NCBI GenBank assembly: GCA_965249745.1
Contig: OZ252252.1
Coordinates: forward strand, 682,001-746,000
DNA length: 64,000 bases
Source of the DNA: JANYHH01 sp965249745
GTDB taxonomy: Bacteria; Deinococcota; Deinococci; Deinococcales; JAAFIG01
Direction: 5' to 3'
Shown here: positions 9,032 to 16,769 of the stretch, piece after piece
Numbering within the stretch: the first letter of the stretch is position 1
How the letters are laid out: each line of letters starts with the position of its first letter
The notes under the pieces: generated by a model
The model's input: the letters and a program-made list of their open reading frames with translations, nothing else
Databases searched by the model: none
Told to the model about the DNA's origin: nothing
Made by a program: the position numbers and the translations under genes

Positions 9032-9395
9032 AGAACCTCCACGGGCGATGCTGGCGAACGGTAATACGGTGCGACTGAAGTTCAGCGAATCTGTGCGGGT
9101 GGCCTCCTTGCAATGGGTGGGTAGTCTCGAGAGGTTGATGGGCGGTGGGTATCTAAGCGGGTATCTAAAGGGTGTGCGAGCCAGCGCTGGCTCTGGGGTT
9201 CATCCTGGACTCGAGCTTTTACGACGCTGGTGTGAACACGTTTCCGAAGTTAGTTCTTGACGCGGTTGTCCATTCGATTTCAGGTTGAGTGTCAGGGCGT
9301 TGACCTGTCGGTCACAATCTCAGCTCGAGATTCATCTTCAACACGTTGGCTTCCAGACCATCAGATTGATTTGAGTGCTCTGTCGTAACGCATTT
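9032..9395. other. Intergenic region between permease and binding-protein genes
   Basis: No gene is seen. GGGTATCTAA is repeated at about 9147 and 9159. The region presumably carries the leader of the binding-protein gene (minus strand); I could not pick a promoter with confidence. Confidence 0.4.
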
Positions 9396-9425
9396 AGTCA
9401 TACCGCACTCAGTCATACCGCACTC
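9396..9425. repeat. 15-bp perfect tandem repeat at the stop codon of the permease gene
   Basis: AGTCATACCGCACTC occurs at 9396-9410 and again at 9411-9425. The permease stop codon (minus strand, 9409-9411) lies at the junction. It looks like a recent slippage duplication. Confidence 0.9.
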
Positions 9426-10326
9426 TCGGGTCGGCCAGCGGGTAGCTCAGGTCGGCGATTAAATTGCCCAGCACGATCATCACGGCGCTGAGCTGTACCA
9501 CGCCCAAAATCACCGGAATATCCACGACGCGAATCGCGTCCCAGGTGAGCTTGCCAATGCCTGGCCAGCCGAAGACGCTCTCCACGACGACCGCGCCGCC
9601 CATGAAAACCCCAATATCGGAACCGATCATGGAAATGACCGGAAGGAGAGCGTTCTTCAACGCGTGCTTCAAAACGAGCGTTCCAGCCGTCACCCCTTTG
9701 GCGGCGGCGGTTCGCACGTAATCCTGACCCAGCACCTCGAGCATCTCGGAGCGCACGACGCGGGCGTACCAACCCGCCCCGCCGATCCCGAGGGTCAGTG
9801 CGGGCAGAATCAGGTGCGGAAGCGTGCCGTACCCGCCGAGGGGAAAGACCGGCAGCGTGAAGGCGAACAGGTACAGCAAACCAAGCCCGAGCACGAATTG
9901 CGGAATGCTGATTCCAACGAAGGCTGACCCCATTGAAACGCGATCCCAGACCCCGCCCGGTTTCAGCGCCGCCAGCACCCCGGCGGGCACGCCGAGCAGC
10001 ACCTCGCACAGTACACCGCCGAGCATCAGCAGCAAGGTCGCGGGCAATCTCGAGAATAAAAGTTCGGTGATGCTGGCGCTCTGCTTGTACGACCGCCCCA
10101 GGTCGCCGCGCAAGAGTTTGGACAAGTAGAGCGTGTACTGCGTCAGAAACGGACGATCCAGCCCGAGTTCGTGACGGATGCTATTAACCGTTGCCACGCT
10201 GGCGCTCGGACCGGCGACCATGCGGGCCGGATCGGCGGGCAGCAGCACGCCGAGGGCAAACGTCAGAAACGAGACCGCCAGCAGTACCAGCGCCCCCTGC
10301 ACCCCACGCTCCAACAAGAACCGCAT
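9409..10326 (-). CDS. ABC transporter permease, DppB/OppB type
   Basis: A 305-residue inner-membrane permease with about six hydrophobic segments and the family's N-terminal MRFLLERGVQGALVLLAVS start. The ATPase-contact (EAA) loop is DYVRTAAAKGVTAGTLVLKHALKNALLPV. It pairs with the following DppC-type permease to form the channel for the binding protein. The ATG at 10324-10326 overlaps the stop of the preceding gene (TGATG), so translation is coupled and the longer in-frame extension is rejected. The 3' end is covered by a 15-bp tandem duplication that leaves the protein unchanged up to RVRYD. Confidence 0.93.
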   Translation of the reverse strand: MRFLLERGVQGALVLLAVSFLTFALGVLLPADPARMVAGPSASVATVNSIRHELGLDRPFLTQYTLYLSKLLRGDLGRSYKQSASITELLFSRLPATLLLMLGGVLCEVLLGVPAGVLAALKPGGVWDRVSMGSAFVGISIPQFVLGLGLLYLFAFTLPVFPLGGYGTLPHLILPALTLGIGGAGWYARVVRSEMLEVLGQDYVRTAAAKGVTAGTLVLKHALKNALLPVISMIGSDIGVFMGGAVVVESVFGWPGIGKLTWDAIRVVDIPVILGVVQLSAVMIVLGNLIADLSYPLADPRVRYD

Positions 10327-11225
10327 CACAACCCCACGCGACTCGAGCGGCTGGACGGGTCCAGGGCCTCGCGCAGACCCTCGCCCAGAAGGTTGAAGGC
10401 CAGCGCGGTCAGCAGAATCGCCAATCCGGGAAACACCACCAGCCACGGCGCGAGCGTGAAGTACGTCTGCGATTCGTTGATGATCCCGCCCCACGAGGGC
10501 GTGGGCGGTTGCACCCCGACGCCCAGAAAGGACAGTGTCGCCTCGAGCATGACGCTGGTGCTAATCCCCAGCGTCCCCCAGACAATCGTCGTTGGAATCA
10601 GACCCGGCAGCACGTGACGCAGCAAGACTCTAGTCTGACTGGCCCCTAAACTTTGCGCAGCCGTGACGTACTCGCGGGTTTTCAAGGCTAAGACCTGCGA
10701 GTTCACGACCCGCGCCAATCCAACCCAGTTCAAGAGCGCGATCACCAGCGCCACGATCCACAGGCTAGGTTTCAGAATCGCCGTCAGCGCAATCGCCAGG
10801 AGCAGCACCGGAAAAGCCGTCATCAGATCGGTGAAACGCATCAGCAACGCGCCGAGCCAGCCGCCGTAAAAGCCCGCCAGCAACCCGACCGCCAGTCCGA
10901 TCAGCACCGCCGCGCTGTTCGCCACCAACCCGACCAACAGGCTGACCTGCGCACCCCAGATTACCCTGGATAGCAAATCGCGCCCCAGCAAATCTGTACC
11001 CAGTGGAAAGACAGCACTCGGGGCGACCGGCGCTCCAGCGTCGCTCAAACCCTCCGGAAAGCTCATCGCCGGGTCTCGAGGGGCCAGCCACGGTGCGGCT
11101 GCGACTGCCAAGACCAACGCGGCGATCACGACGAGCGCCACGATCACGCCCGGATCGCGCCAGAATCGTTTCCAACGCGGTGCGAGTCGCCTCTGATACG
11201 GCGCGACGCTTGAGGAGACGACCAT
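10326..11225 (-). CDS. ABC transporter permease, DppC/OppC type
   Basis: A 299-residue permease, first gene of the minus-strand transport unit. It has the OppC N-terminal segment RRLAPRWKRFWRDPGVIVALVV, FPLGTDLLGRDLLSR, and the ATPase-contact loop EYVTAAQSLGASQTRVLLRHVLP. About six membrane segments are visible. It overlaps the DppB-type gene by one base. No ATPase gene (DppD/DppF type) is adjacent or elsewhere in the window, so the transporter must borrow or find its ATPases from another locus. The start at 11225 is judged from alignment memory, since no strong ribosome site is present; an upstream start at 11291 would add 22 unusual residues. Confidence 0.9.
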   Translation of the reverse strand: MVVSSSVAPYQRRLAPRWKRFWRDPGVIVALVVIAALVLAVAAAPWLAPRDPAMSFPEGLSDAGAPVAPSAVFPLGTDLLGRDLLSRVIWGAQVSLLVGLVANSAAVLIGLAVGLLAGFYGGWLGALLMRFTDLMTAFPVLLLAIALTAILKPSLWIVALVIALLNWVGLARVVNSQVLALKTREYVTAAQSLGASQTRVLLRHVLPGLIPTTIVWGTLGISTSVMLEATLSFLGVGVQPPTPSWGGIINESQTYFTLAPWLVVFPGLAILLTALAFNLLGEGLREALDPSSRSSRVGL

Positions 11226-11453
11226 GAACGAGTCTACCAACCGCACCGCTGGAAAGTCCAAGCGTCGGGGCTGCCTCTGGCACGGTAACAATCGGTGAAA
11301 ACGAAAGCAGGGCGAGGGGATTGTTCACCCTCGAGTTCTGCCAGTTCGGGCTGGGATCGAAAGGCTCAAGATGGATGCTCGCCGGAGTCGCTGTCGCAAC
11401 GCTCTCCGAGCCTGACGGTTGCGCCCCAGACGATATCGCTCGAGGTGTACCCG

Positions 11454-12425
11454 TTACTTGCCCGCCAAGAACTTCAGCGCCACCGCGTTGAACTTGTCCG
11501 GCACTTCGTCGTACGGAATCGCTCGAGCGCGCAGGATTGTGAACGGAACCGGGCGACGCTCCAGGTACTCGCTGGCTTGCGTGATCGGCGTGAACAGATC
11601 GTCCGTGCCCCAGACCAGATGCGTCGGTTGCGTCAACTTGGGCCAGTACGGCTCGGCCGGTTGCGACAGCAGTCCCGAAAAGAACGAGAACGGCGCGTAC
11701 GCCTTGTTCGGACCGGCCAGATTGTCGCGGTAAATCTTCGTCAGTTCCGGTGTGACCTTATTGGCGTCCAAGTAGACATAGAAGTTCAGAAAGAAATTCA
11801 GCCCGCCGTCCGTGTCCAGAAGGTTGAAGACCAGCCCACCCAGCGGCGTCTCTGCGAACTGCTTGTACCGCGCCTCATCGCGTGCGCTGTTGCCGCCGAA
11901 CAGGGTCATGTTGTCGTTCGCGGCGTTCGCCAGTCCGTACCCGGACGGGTTGGACAGTAAGAGCCGCGTGATGAGCGCGGGTTGCTCCGCCGCCAGTCGG
12001 ATCGCGTAATCCGCGCCGTAACTGCCCGCCACGATCATTACGGGTTCTCGGATCACGGTCTTGATGAATCCTTCAATCACGGCCACGTATAAGTCATTGG
12101 TGTATGCCCCGGCTCGAGCACCACTGCGCGCAAAACCTGGAAAGTCGAAGGCGTACACCCGATGCTCCCGACTGAGCGCCAGCGTGTTGTTGCGCCACAA
12201 GTGGCTGCTGTTGCCCGCCCCGATGCCGTGAATCATCAGCACCGGCGAGCCGCTGCCGCCGGACTCGTAGTACACCCGCTCACCGGCCAGTTCCACAAAC
12301 GCGCTCGAGGTCATGCCGGGCAAGCGCGGTGCGGTCGCGGCATCCGAAGCGTTCGGGCGTCCGGGGGTACTCAGCGGCGCACACGCGGTCAACGCCAGCG
12401 CGAGGGTCAGCAACAATTTTTTCAT
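11454..12425 (-). CDS. Alpha/beta-hydrolase lipoprotein, apparently without the catalytic histidine
   Basis: A 323-residue predicted lipoprotein: signal MKKLLLTLALALTAC with lipobox LTAC, cysteine at 15. The alpha/beta-hydrolase fold is marked by MIHGIGAGNSSHLW, the nucleophile elbow VAGSYGA and the acid loop VWGTDDLFTP. Where the family has a histidine near the C terminus (pattern GH-x-P-x-E), this protein reads RARAIPYDEVPDKF, so the His is missing; a CTCGAG site lies exactly there. Either the enzyme is inactive, uses another residue, or is a binding protein. The start at 12425 is fixed by the signal peptide. Substrate unknown; members of this fold are often esterases. Confidence 0.8.
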   Translation of the reverse strand: MKKLLLTLALALTACAPLSTPGRPNASDAATAPRLPGMTSSAFVELAGERVYYESGGSGSPVLMIHGIGAGNSSHLWRNNTLALSREHRVYAFDFPGFARSGARAGAYTNDLYVAVIEGFIKTVIREPVMIVAGSYGADYAIRLAAEQPALITRLLLSNPSGYGLANAANDNMTLFGGNSARDEARYKQFAETPLGGLVFNLLDTDGGLNFFLNFYVYLDANKVTPELTKIYRDNLAGPNKAYAPFSFFSGLLSQPAEPYWPKLTQPTHLVWGTDDLFTPITQASEYLERRPVPFTILRARAIPYDEVPDKFNAVALKFLAGK

Positions 12426-12565
12426 CTGCCGCCATTCAACTCTGCCTGAGCCGAGAACACAGCGCCGGGGCTGACACATCAGGGGTCTCGAGGAGAATCG
12501 TGCCCCTTGAGTAATAGATGCTGTCAGGAGGCGACACCTTTGTTGCCTCCCAGACGTACCAGGTC

Positions 12566-13492
12566 TTAGACCTCGAGCCTGCCGAAGTAATGCCGCACCC
12601 AAGGTTCCAGCCTGTGATCCTGCTGCCACGCCTCGAGCGTCCACCACAGGTAACGCAGTGCGATGTAACGGGCTGCCACGCGGTACCGTTCAGCGAAATC
12701 GTCTCGTGAGATCAGCACGCCTTGCGTCTCGAGCGCCCGTCGGTAGTGTTCCGCCAGCTCGAGGGTGAAGAAGTGATGCGGTACATCCAGGTAGAACGGC
12801 GCGAGGTGCGCCGTGCCCCAATCCACGAATGCGACTCGTCCGGGTGGCACCAATACATTGCCGGGATTGATATCGCTGTGCGTCAAGGTCAGCGATGTCC
12901 CCTCAGCGTAGAGCGCTGTCATCTCCGCGAGGACCGAAGCGGCAACTGCCTCGACTCGAGGAATAGCCGCGCCAAAAGTCGTCACGAAGTCCTGCTGTCC
13001 CAGCGCTCGCTCCCAGGCGGGTCGCCAGAACTTCTTTTCAATATAAGCGCGGTAGTACGCCTCATTAGCTCGAGGCAACCAGTCCAAATCCGCCCCAAGG
13101 TTGCGAGCATGAATGCCTGCCAGTCCCGCCGCTTCACCGGTCCAGACTTCCTCGCTGCATTCCGCCAGTGAGTTCGGACGCGTTTCGTCGCCCAGATCCT
13201 CCAGGCAAATCAGCGTCTCCCCGGTTCCAGCCTGCTCGAGAGCACAGTGATACGGCAAACAGGCGTGACCCTGAGCGGTCAGCCAAGTCAAGACCCGATC
13301 CTCGAGTGGGGACGATTCTTTAACAATCAAAGAGCTAGCTTGACCGGTGCTGAGCCGGAGTCGGAAGCGTTGAACTTTGGAACCCGATAGACCGCCCTTG
13401 AGCGTCTCCGAACCAGTGATTTCAAATTCTGCTGTATTAGAGATAAAACGCCTGATAGTAGTCTCGAGTAAGCGCGTGATGGTTTGAGCCAT
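12566..13492 (-). CDS. Aminoglycoside-phosphotransferase-like kinase
   Basis: A 308-residue protein of the APH/choline-kinase-like fold. The catalytic loop is HSDINPGNVL (H, D and N of the Brenner motif) and the metal-binding aspartate is in FVDWGTA. The N-terminal lobe carries SSLIVKESS with the ATP-binding lysine. Such kinases phosphorylate small hydroxylated molecules (aminoglycosides, choline, homoserine, sugars); nothing here fixes the substrate, so a resistance role should not be assumed. The ATG at 13492 has GGAGGAA just upstream, preferred over an in-frame start at 13525. It is transcribed in the same direction as the hydrolase gene 140 bases further on. Confidence 0.85.
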   Translation of the reverse strand: MAQTITRLLETTIRRFISNTAEFEITGSETLKGGLSGSKVQRFRLRLSTGQASSLIVKESSPLEDRVLTWLTAQGHACLPYHCALEQAGTGETLICLEDLGDETRPNSLAECSEEVWTGEAAGLAGIHARNLGADLDWLPRANEAYYRAYIEKKFWRPAWERALGQQDFVTTFGAAIPRVEAVAASVLAEMTALYAEGTSLTLTHSDINPGNVLVPPGRVAFVDWGTAHLAPFYLDVPHHFFTLELAEHYRRALETQGVLISRDDFAERYRVAARYIALRYLWWTLEAWQQDHRLEPWVRHYFGRLEV

Positions 13493-13646
13493 AGATTCCT
13501 CCACTGTAAAAAGACGATAGATCACCGACCCTCGAGGGTTGCGCCCGTGAGGGTGTGAATGAGCTTCGCTTTCAGTACAGTGTCAGAATGCGTTTCACGG
13601 GGTCACGATAGCGGCGTGCCCTCGGGAGGCGCATCTGCCAAATGGG

Positions 13647-14891
13647 TTAAAGACTGCTAAAGCAACACAAGCGCACGTCCAACCCGCCTTGGGTGACGTG
13701 ACTCGTTTCCACGCGCATTCCGTCCAGCCCGGCGCGAAAGGCTCGCCAGAGTTCAGCGGACGGACACAGGCAAAACCCGGTTAGCCCCCCACCGCCCTGG
13801 TTCGCCTCGAGCGCCCATGCCCTTACGGACTGCCCAAGGCGTGTGTACAAGGCTTCCATGTCCGACTCTTGCGCCAGTCGCAAGCCGTAGGGCGGGTGCA
13901 ACGGCAGCAGCGTGATCGCGCCTGGGGGTGAAATCCGTTCGGCTGGCACGCTGAACACATCCGCCAACAGCGTCTCGAGGGTCGAGAGATTCACGCCTTC
14001 CTCCTCTAATAACGCTGAGACGTTCTGGACGTTCGCCTCGAGTTCCTGGAATTGGCGCGGATGGTTCTCAATGAAGGTAATCGGCGGTAGGTGCGCCTCT
14101 TGCGCGGCTCGCACCACGCGCCGCCACCACCATTGCAGGTTCGCGTCGCTGGGGGTGAGTAAACGCTGCCAGGAGCGCATCGCGCCCCAAATCGCGGGCG
14201 GCAAGCCGAACAGCGCGTGCCAGGCTTCCACGCCTAAGGTACCACTGCCCGCGAACGGCACGGTGATCTGCGTCGCCTCAAAGGTGCGCGGTTCAAACGC
14301 GGCCAAGCGTTGCAGCGCTGACGCCGCCAGGTCCTCGCGCAAGCTCGCCAGGGTTCCGGTCGTAGCTCGCCAGCCGCGCTTGTGCAGCGCGTCGTTCCCC
14401 AAGCTGACCCGCACCCGCAAGTGATCCGCCCCGGTTTCCAGCTCCAGCCGCGTGAACGGTTGCAACTTGCCGGTCTCGAAGCCTCGAGCTGCGAAAAATT
14501 CCTCTGCCACCCGCTGCAAGCGTCCCGCGTGCGGCAGGGCACCGCCCGCCGCCTCGGTGTGAATCTCTAGCGCGTCGCCGTCCGGTAGTAAACCCTGCCA
14601 CGGCAAGCCCGCCAGCGCGAACGGCACGTCGTCCCAGTCGCGCACCGTCACGGCCGGAAATGCCAGTCGCACGTCATGCACGGTGCTCCCTCGAGCCGCG
14701 AGTTCACAGGCCAGCTCCCACGACGCGCCGCGCACGCGGACGAAGCCTCGAGCGGCCACGGCGGTGGCGGCGAATTTGTGTGGCTTCCACGGGTCCTTGA
14801 TGATCTGGGTTGCCTCCGCCGCGACTTCGGGCAGGGTACCCGGTGCGCCGTACAACTCCAGGGTTTGCGGACGGGCGGTCAGCGGATTCAC
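13647..14891 (-). CDS. THUMP-domain RNA methyltransferase (RlmL/Trm14-like), divergent motifs
   Basis: A 414-residue protein. The first ~190 residues look like the ferredoxin-like/THUMP half and end with LHKRGWRATTGTLASLREDLAASAL, the linker typical of RlmL-type enzymes. The Rossmann methyltransferase half follows: VPFAGSGTLGVEAW corresponds to the SAM motif DP.CGSGT..IEA, and LHPPYGLR to the catalytic NPPYG.R. In both motifs the leading residue is changed (D to V, N to H). The family makes N2-methylguanosine in rRNA or tRNA. The changed catalytic Asn suggests altered or lost activity. The GTG start lies 8 bases after a TAGGCT box, compatible with leaderless expression. Confidence 0.75.
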   Translation of the reverse strand: MNPLTARPQTLELYGAPGTLPEVAAEATQIIKDPWKPHKFAATAVAARGFVRVRGASWELACELAARGSTVHDVRLAFPAVTVRDWDDVPFALAGLPWQGLLPDGDALEIHTEAAGGALPHAGRLQRVAEEFFAARGFETGKLQPFTRLELETGADHLRVRVSLGNDALHKRGWRATTGTLASLREDLAASALQRLAAFEPRTFEATQITVPFAGSGTLGVEAWHALFGLPPAIWGAMRSWQRLLTPSDANLQWWWRRVVRAAQEAHLPPITFIENHPRQFQELEANVQNVSALLEEEGVNLSTLETLLADVFSVPAERISPPGAITLLPLHPPYGLRLAQESDMEALYTRLGQSVRAWALEANQGGGGLTGFCLCPSAELWRAFRAGLDGMRVETSHVTQGGLDVRLCCFSSL

Positions 14892-15295
14892 GAAGCCTGA
14901 GCCTACACCGTGATTCGATCAAAACCTCCCTGAGTCGCGGGTGTGCGACTTAAGTGGTTGCGGTCAAGCTCACAGCCGGTCCAGCACCCGCGTGACTTCC
15001 CGTTCGACGAAACTCGAGAGCGGATTGTACAACCCCAAGAAGAGGCGCAACATGCCCGAACCGTCAATCACGGCGGTCGAGGTCGGTACGCCATCAACCG
15101 CGAGGGGCTGCTGACGCTATGGGAGCAGCTCGAGAGCAAATGGACGTTCGGCGGAGATGATGCTGAAAATGATTTGTGCTCTCGAGTCGGTTGGGCGTGA
15201 TGCCTGAATCGCCTACCGGATGATTGCGGTAGATACAGTATTTTATTTTATTCTCTAACACTCGAGTCACCGGGGCTGAACCTAGTCCTCCACAA
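14892..15295. other. Intergenic region with a gene remnant
   Basis: Beyond the remnant at 14970-15116 (minus strand) I see no gene. A short AT-rich stretch lies at 15225-15262. Confidence 0.4.
14970..15116 (-). pseudogene. Possible 3' remnant of a redoxin-like gene
   Basis: On the minus strand a frame bounded by in-frame stops encodes about 48 residues, with VDGVPTSTAVIDGSGMLR followed by LGLYNPLSSFVEREVTRVLDRL. This looks like the C-terminal third of a thioredoxin/peroxiredoxin-type domain (cis-Pro motif GVPTS, then a beta strand and terminal helix). No matching 5' part with a CxxC motif is found upstream. Assignment is tentative. Confidence 0.35.
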
Positions 15296-15333
15296 GCAAT
15301 GAGCGGGAAGACACGTGTCTTCCCACTCATTGC
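15296..15333. repeat. 38-bp near-perfect palindrome
   Basis: Two 19-base arms (GCAATGAG...ACAC and GTGT...CTCATTGC) meet without a loop at ACACGTGT; there is one mismatch. It lies 14 bases beyond the stop of the DUF5666 gene (minus strand) and may end its transcript, although no T-run follows. Confidence 0.8.
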
Positions 15334-15347
15334 AATCAGATTTGAGT

Positions 15348-16430
15348 TTAGTGGTGACCGCCGTGGTCTTCGCCACCGCCGTTTCCGCCCCCACCCGTAC
15401 CGCCGCCTTCGTTGCCGCCCTCGTGCTCGTTCTGATCCTCGAGCCTGACTTTACTGGCCGTCAGAATTTTTGTGGCGGCGTCCAAGCTACCCTCGACCTC
15501 GACGAAATCCCCATTCTTCAAACCCGTAGGCAGGCTGCAAGGGGCGGCGCAGTTGACCGTGTTCCCCGCGAGGGTGAAGCTCGTGGCGCTGAGATTGCTA
15601 ATTGCGCCTTTAAATTCAGCCTCGTGCCCTTCAGTCTCCTCGAGCCTGACCTTGGTGGCGGTCAGAATCTTGGTGGTGGCATCGAAGCTGCCTTTGACTT
15701 CGACCAGATCGCCGTTTTTCAGACCCGTCGGCAGGGTGCAGGGTGCGGCGCAATTGACGGTGTTCGCCCCCAGCGTGAAGCTCGTGGCACTGAGATTAGT
15801 GACTGCGCCTTTGAATTCGGTGTCGTGCTCCTCACCGTCCTCACCGAGTTCCGGCCCGGATTTCACCTCGATCTTCGTGGCGGTCACGTTGCCCGTGGCA
15901 TCGGTGCTGCCGGTGACTTCCACAAAGTCACCAACCTTGATGTCGGAGAGCGTGTGCGAGCTGGTCGGTTGATCGTCGTCGCCATCGCCGCCGACATCGA
16001 AGCGGGTGGTGCTGGTCACGGTCACGGTCTTGCCCGCCACGACAATGGTTTTGGCGGTCACGTCTATTTTTTCAACCGCGCCCTTCAACTCGAGCCTGAC
16101 ATTGATCTCGGTGGCCTCGTCCTTATTCGTGGCCGTGACTTCCACCTTCTGGCCAACGCTGAGCGCGTGTTCGTTGGCATCGGAGCCATTGACGCGAACC
16201 CGCGATGACTGTTGCCCCTGGGCCCGGTCACTCGCGGTGGAGAGCGCGGCGCTGGAAAGCGTCAAGCGCTGCCCGGACACGGTGATGCTCGAGCGATTCG
16301 CGCCCATCGCGGTGATCGTGCCACTGACGGTGCGGGTTGCGGTGGGAACCACCACGCTGTTACACGAGGCGAAGCTGACCATGAGAGCGGCCGCGCCGAT
16401 TAGACCTTGAACCGTTTTCGCTGTTGACAT
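15348..16430 (-). CDS. DUF5666-repeat lipoprotein with Gly/His-rich tail
   Basis: A 360-residue predicted lipoprotein (lipobox SFASC, cysteine ~23). It holds three to four beta-rich repeats of the DUF5666 type. Two of them are nearly identical copies of about 65 residues (EFKGAVTNLSATSFTLGANT... and EFKGAISNLSATSFTLAGNT..., each with NCAAPC.LPTGLKNGD). The C-terminal ~25 residues are Gly, His and Glu rich (EDHGGHH), which could bind metal. The repeat pair suggests recent internal duplication. AGAGGAG precedes the ATG at 16430. DUF5666 domains resemble OB-folds and are of unknown function; an outer-envelope location is inferred. Confidence 0.85.
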   Translation of the reverse strand: MSTAKTVQGLIGAAALMVSFASCNSVVVPTATRTVSGTITAMGANRSSITVSGQRLTLSSAALSTASDRAQGQQSSRVRVNGSDANEHALSVGQKVEVTATNKDEATEINVRLELKGAVEKIDVTAKTIVVAGKTVTVTSTTRFDVGGDGDDDQPTSSHTLSDIKVGDFVEVTGSTDATGNVTATKIEVKSGPELGEDGEEHDTEFKGAVTNLSATSFTLGANTVNCAAPCTLPTGLKNGDLVEVKGSFDATTKILTATKVRLEETEGHEAEFKGAISNLSATSFTLAGNTVNCAAPCSLPTGLKNGDFVEVEGSLDAATKILTASKVRLEDQNEHEGGNEGGGTGGGGNGGGEDHGGHH

Positions 16431-16724
16431 AGTGCTCCTCTGGTTCCCACCACGATTGCATCAGCACCTCTTAGAAGGTGGGGGTGAAGGTACCGATGTC
16501 GAACGAGGGGCAGTATCCGGGTTGGAGCTTAAACGAACGTTAAAGCTGACCGCTCGAGTCGAGCTGAAAGATTTTATTTGGGATGACGTGTTGTATGTCG
16601 TATTGGTCAGCGGCGACGAACTGAATGAAGGCTCAAAATTTGCGGCGCTACTCGAGGTGGATTGACGGCAGATACCGATTGGATCTCGGACAGTTGCAGG
16701 AAATTTGTTTTCTTGCTCGAGTCA
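16431..16724. other. Intergenic region, no gene seen
   Basis: Holds the leader of the DUF5666 gene (minus strand). A plus-strand open frame at 16432-16665 has no ribosome site and no recognisable features. Confidence 0.4.
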
Positions 16725-16757
16725 CAAAAAAGCGGCGGGCTTCGTGCCCGCCGCTTT
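16725..16757 (-). terminator. Rho-independent terminator of the glutamine synthetase gene
   Basis: A perfect 12-base stem (AAAGCGGCGGGC, 16729-16740, and its complement 16746-16757) with a 5-base loop is followed on the minus strand by six T (16730-16725). It begins 13 bases after the stop codon. Confidence 0.95.
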
Positions 16758-16769
16758 GAAAACGTCAGC

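Noticed and set aside
15352..16208. 297-codon plus-strand frame over the DUF5666 gene
   Set aside because: The minus-strand frame has a lipoprotein signal and repeated domains; the plus frame is its complement with no features.
16432..16665. Possible small plus-strand gene upstream of glnA
   Set aside because: No ribosome site, promoter or recognisable sequence; it overlaps the leader of the divergent lipoprotein gene.
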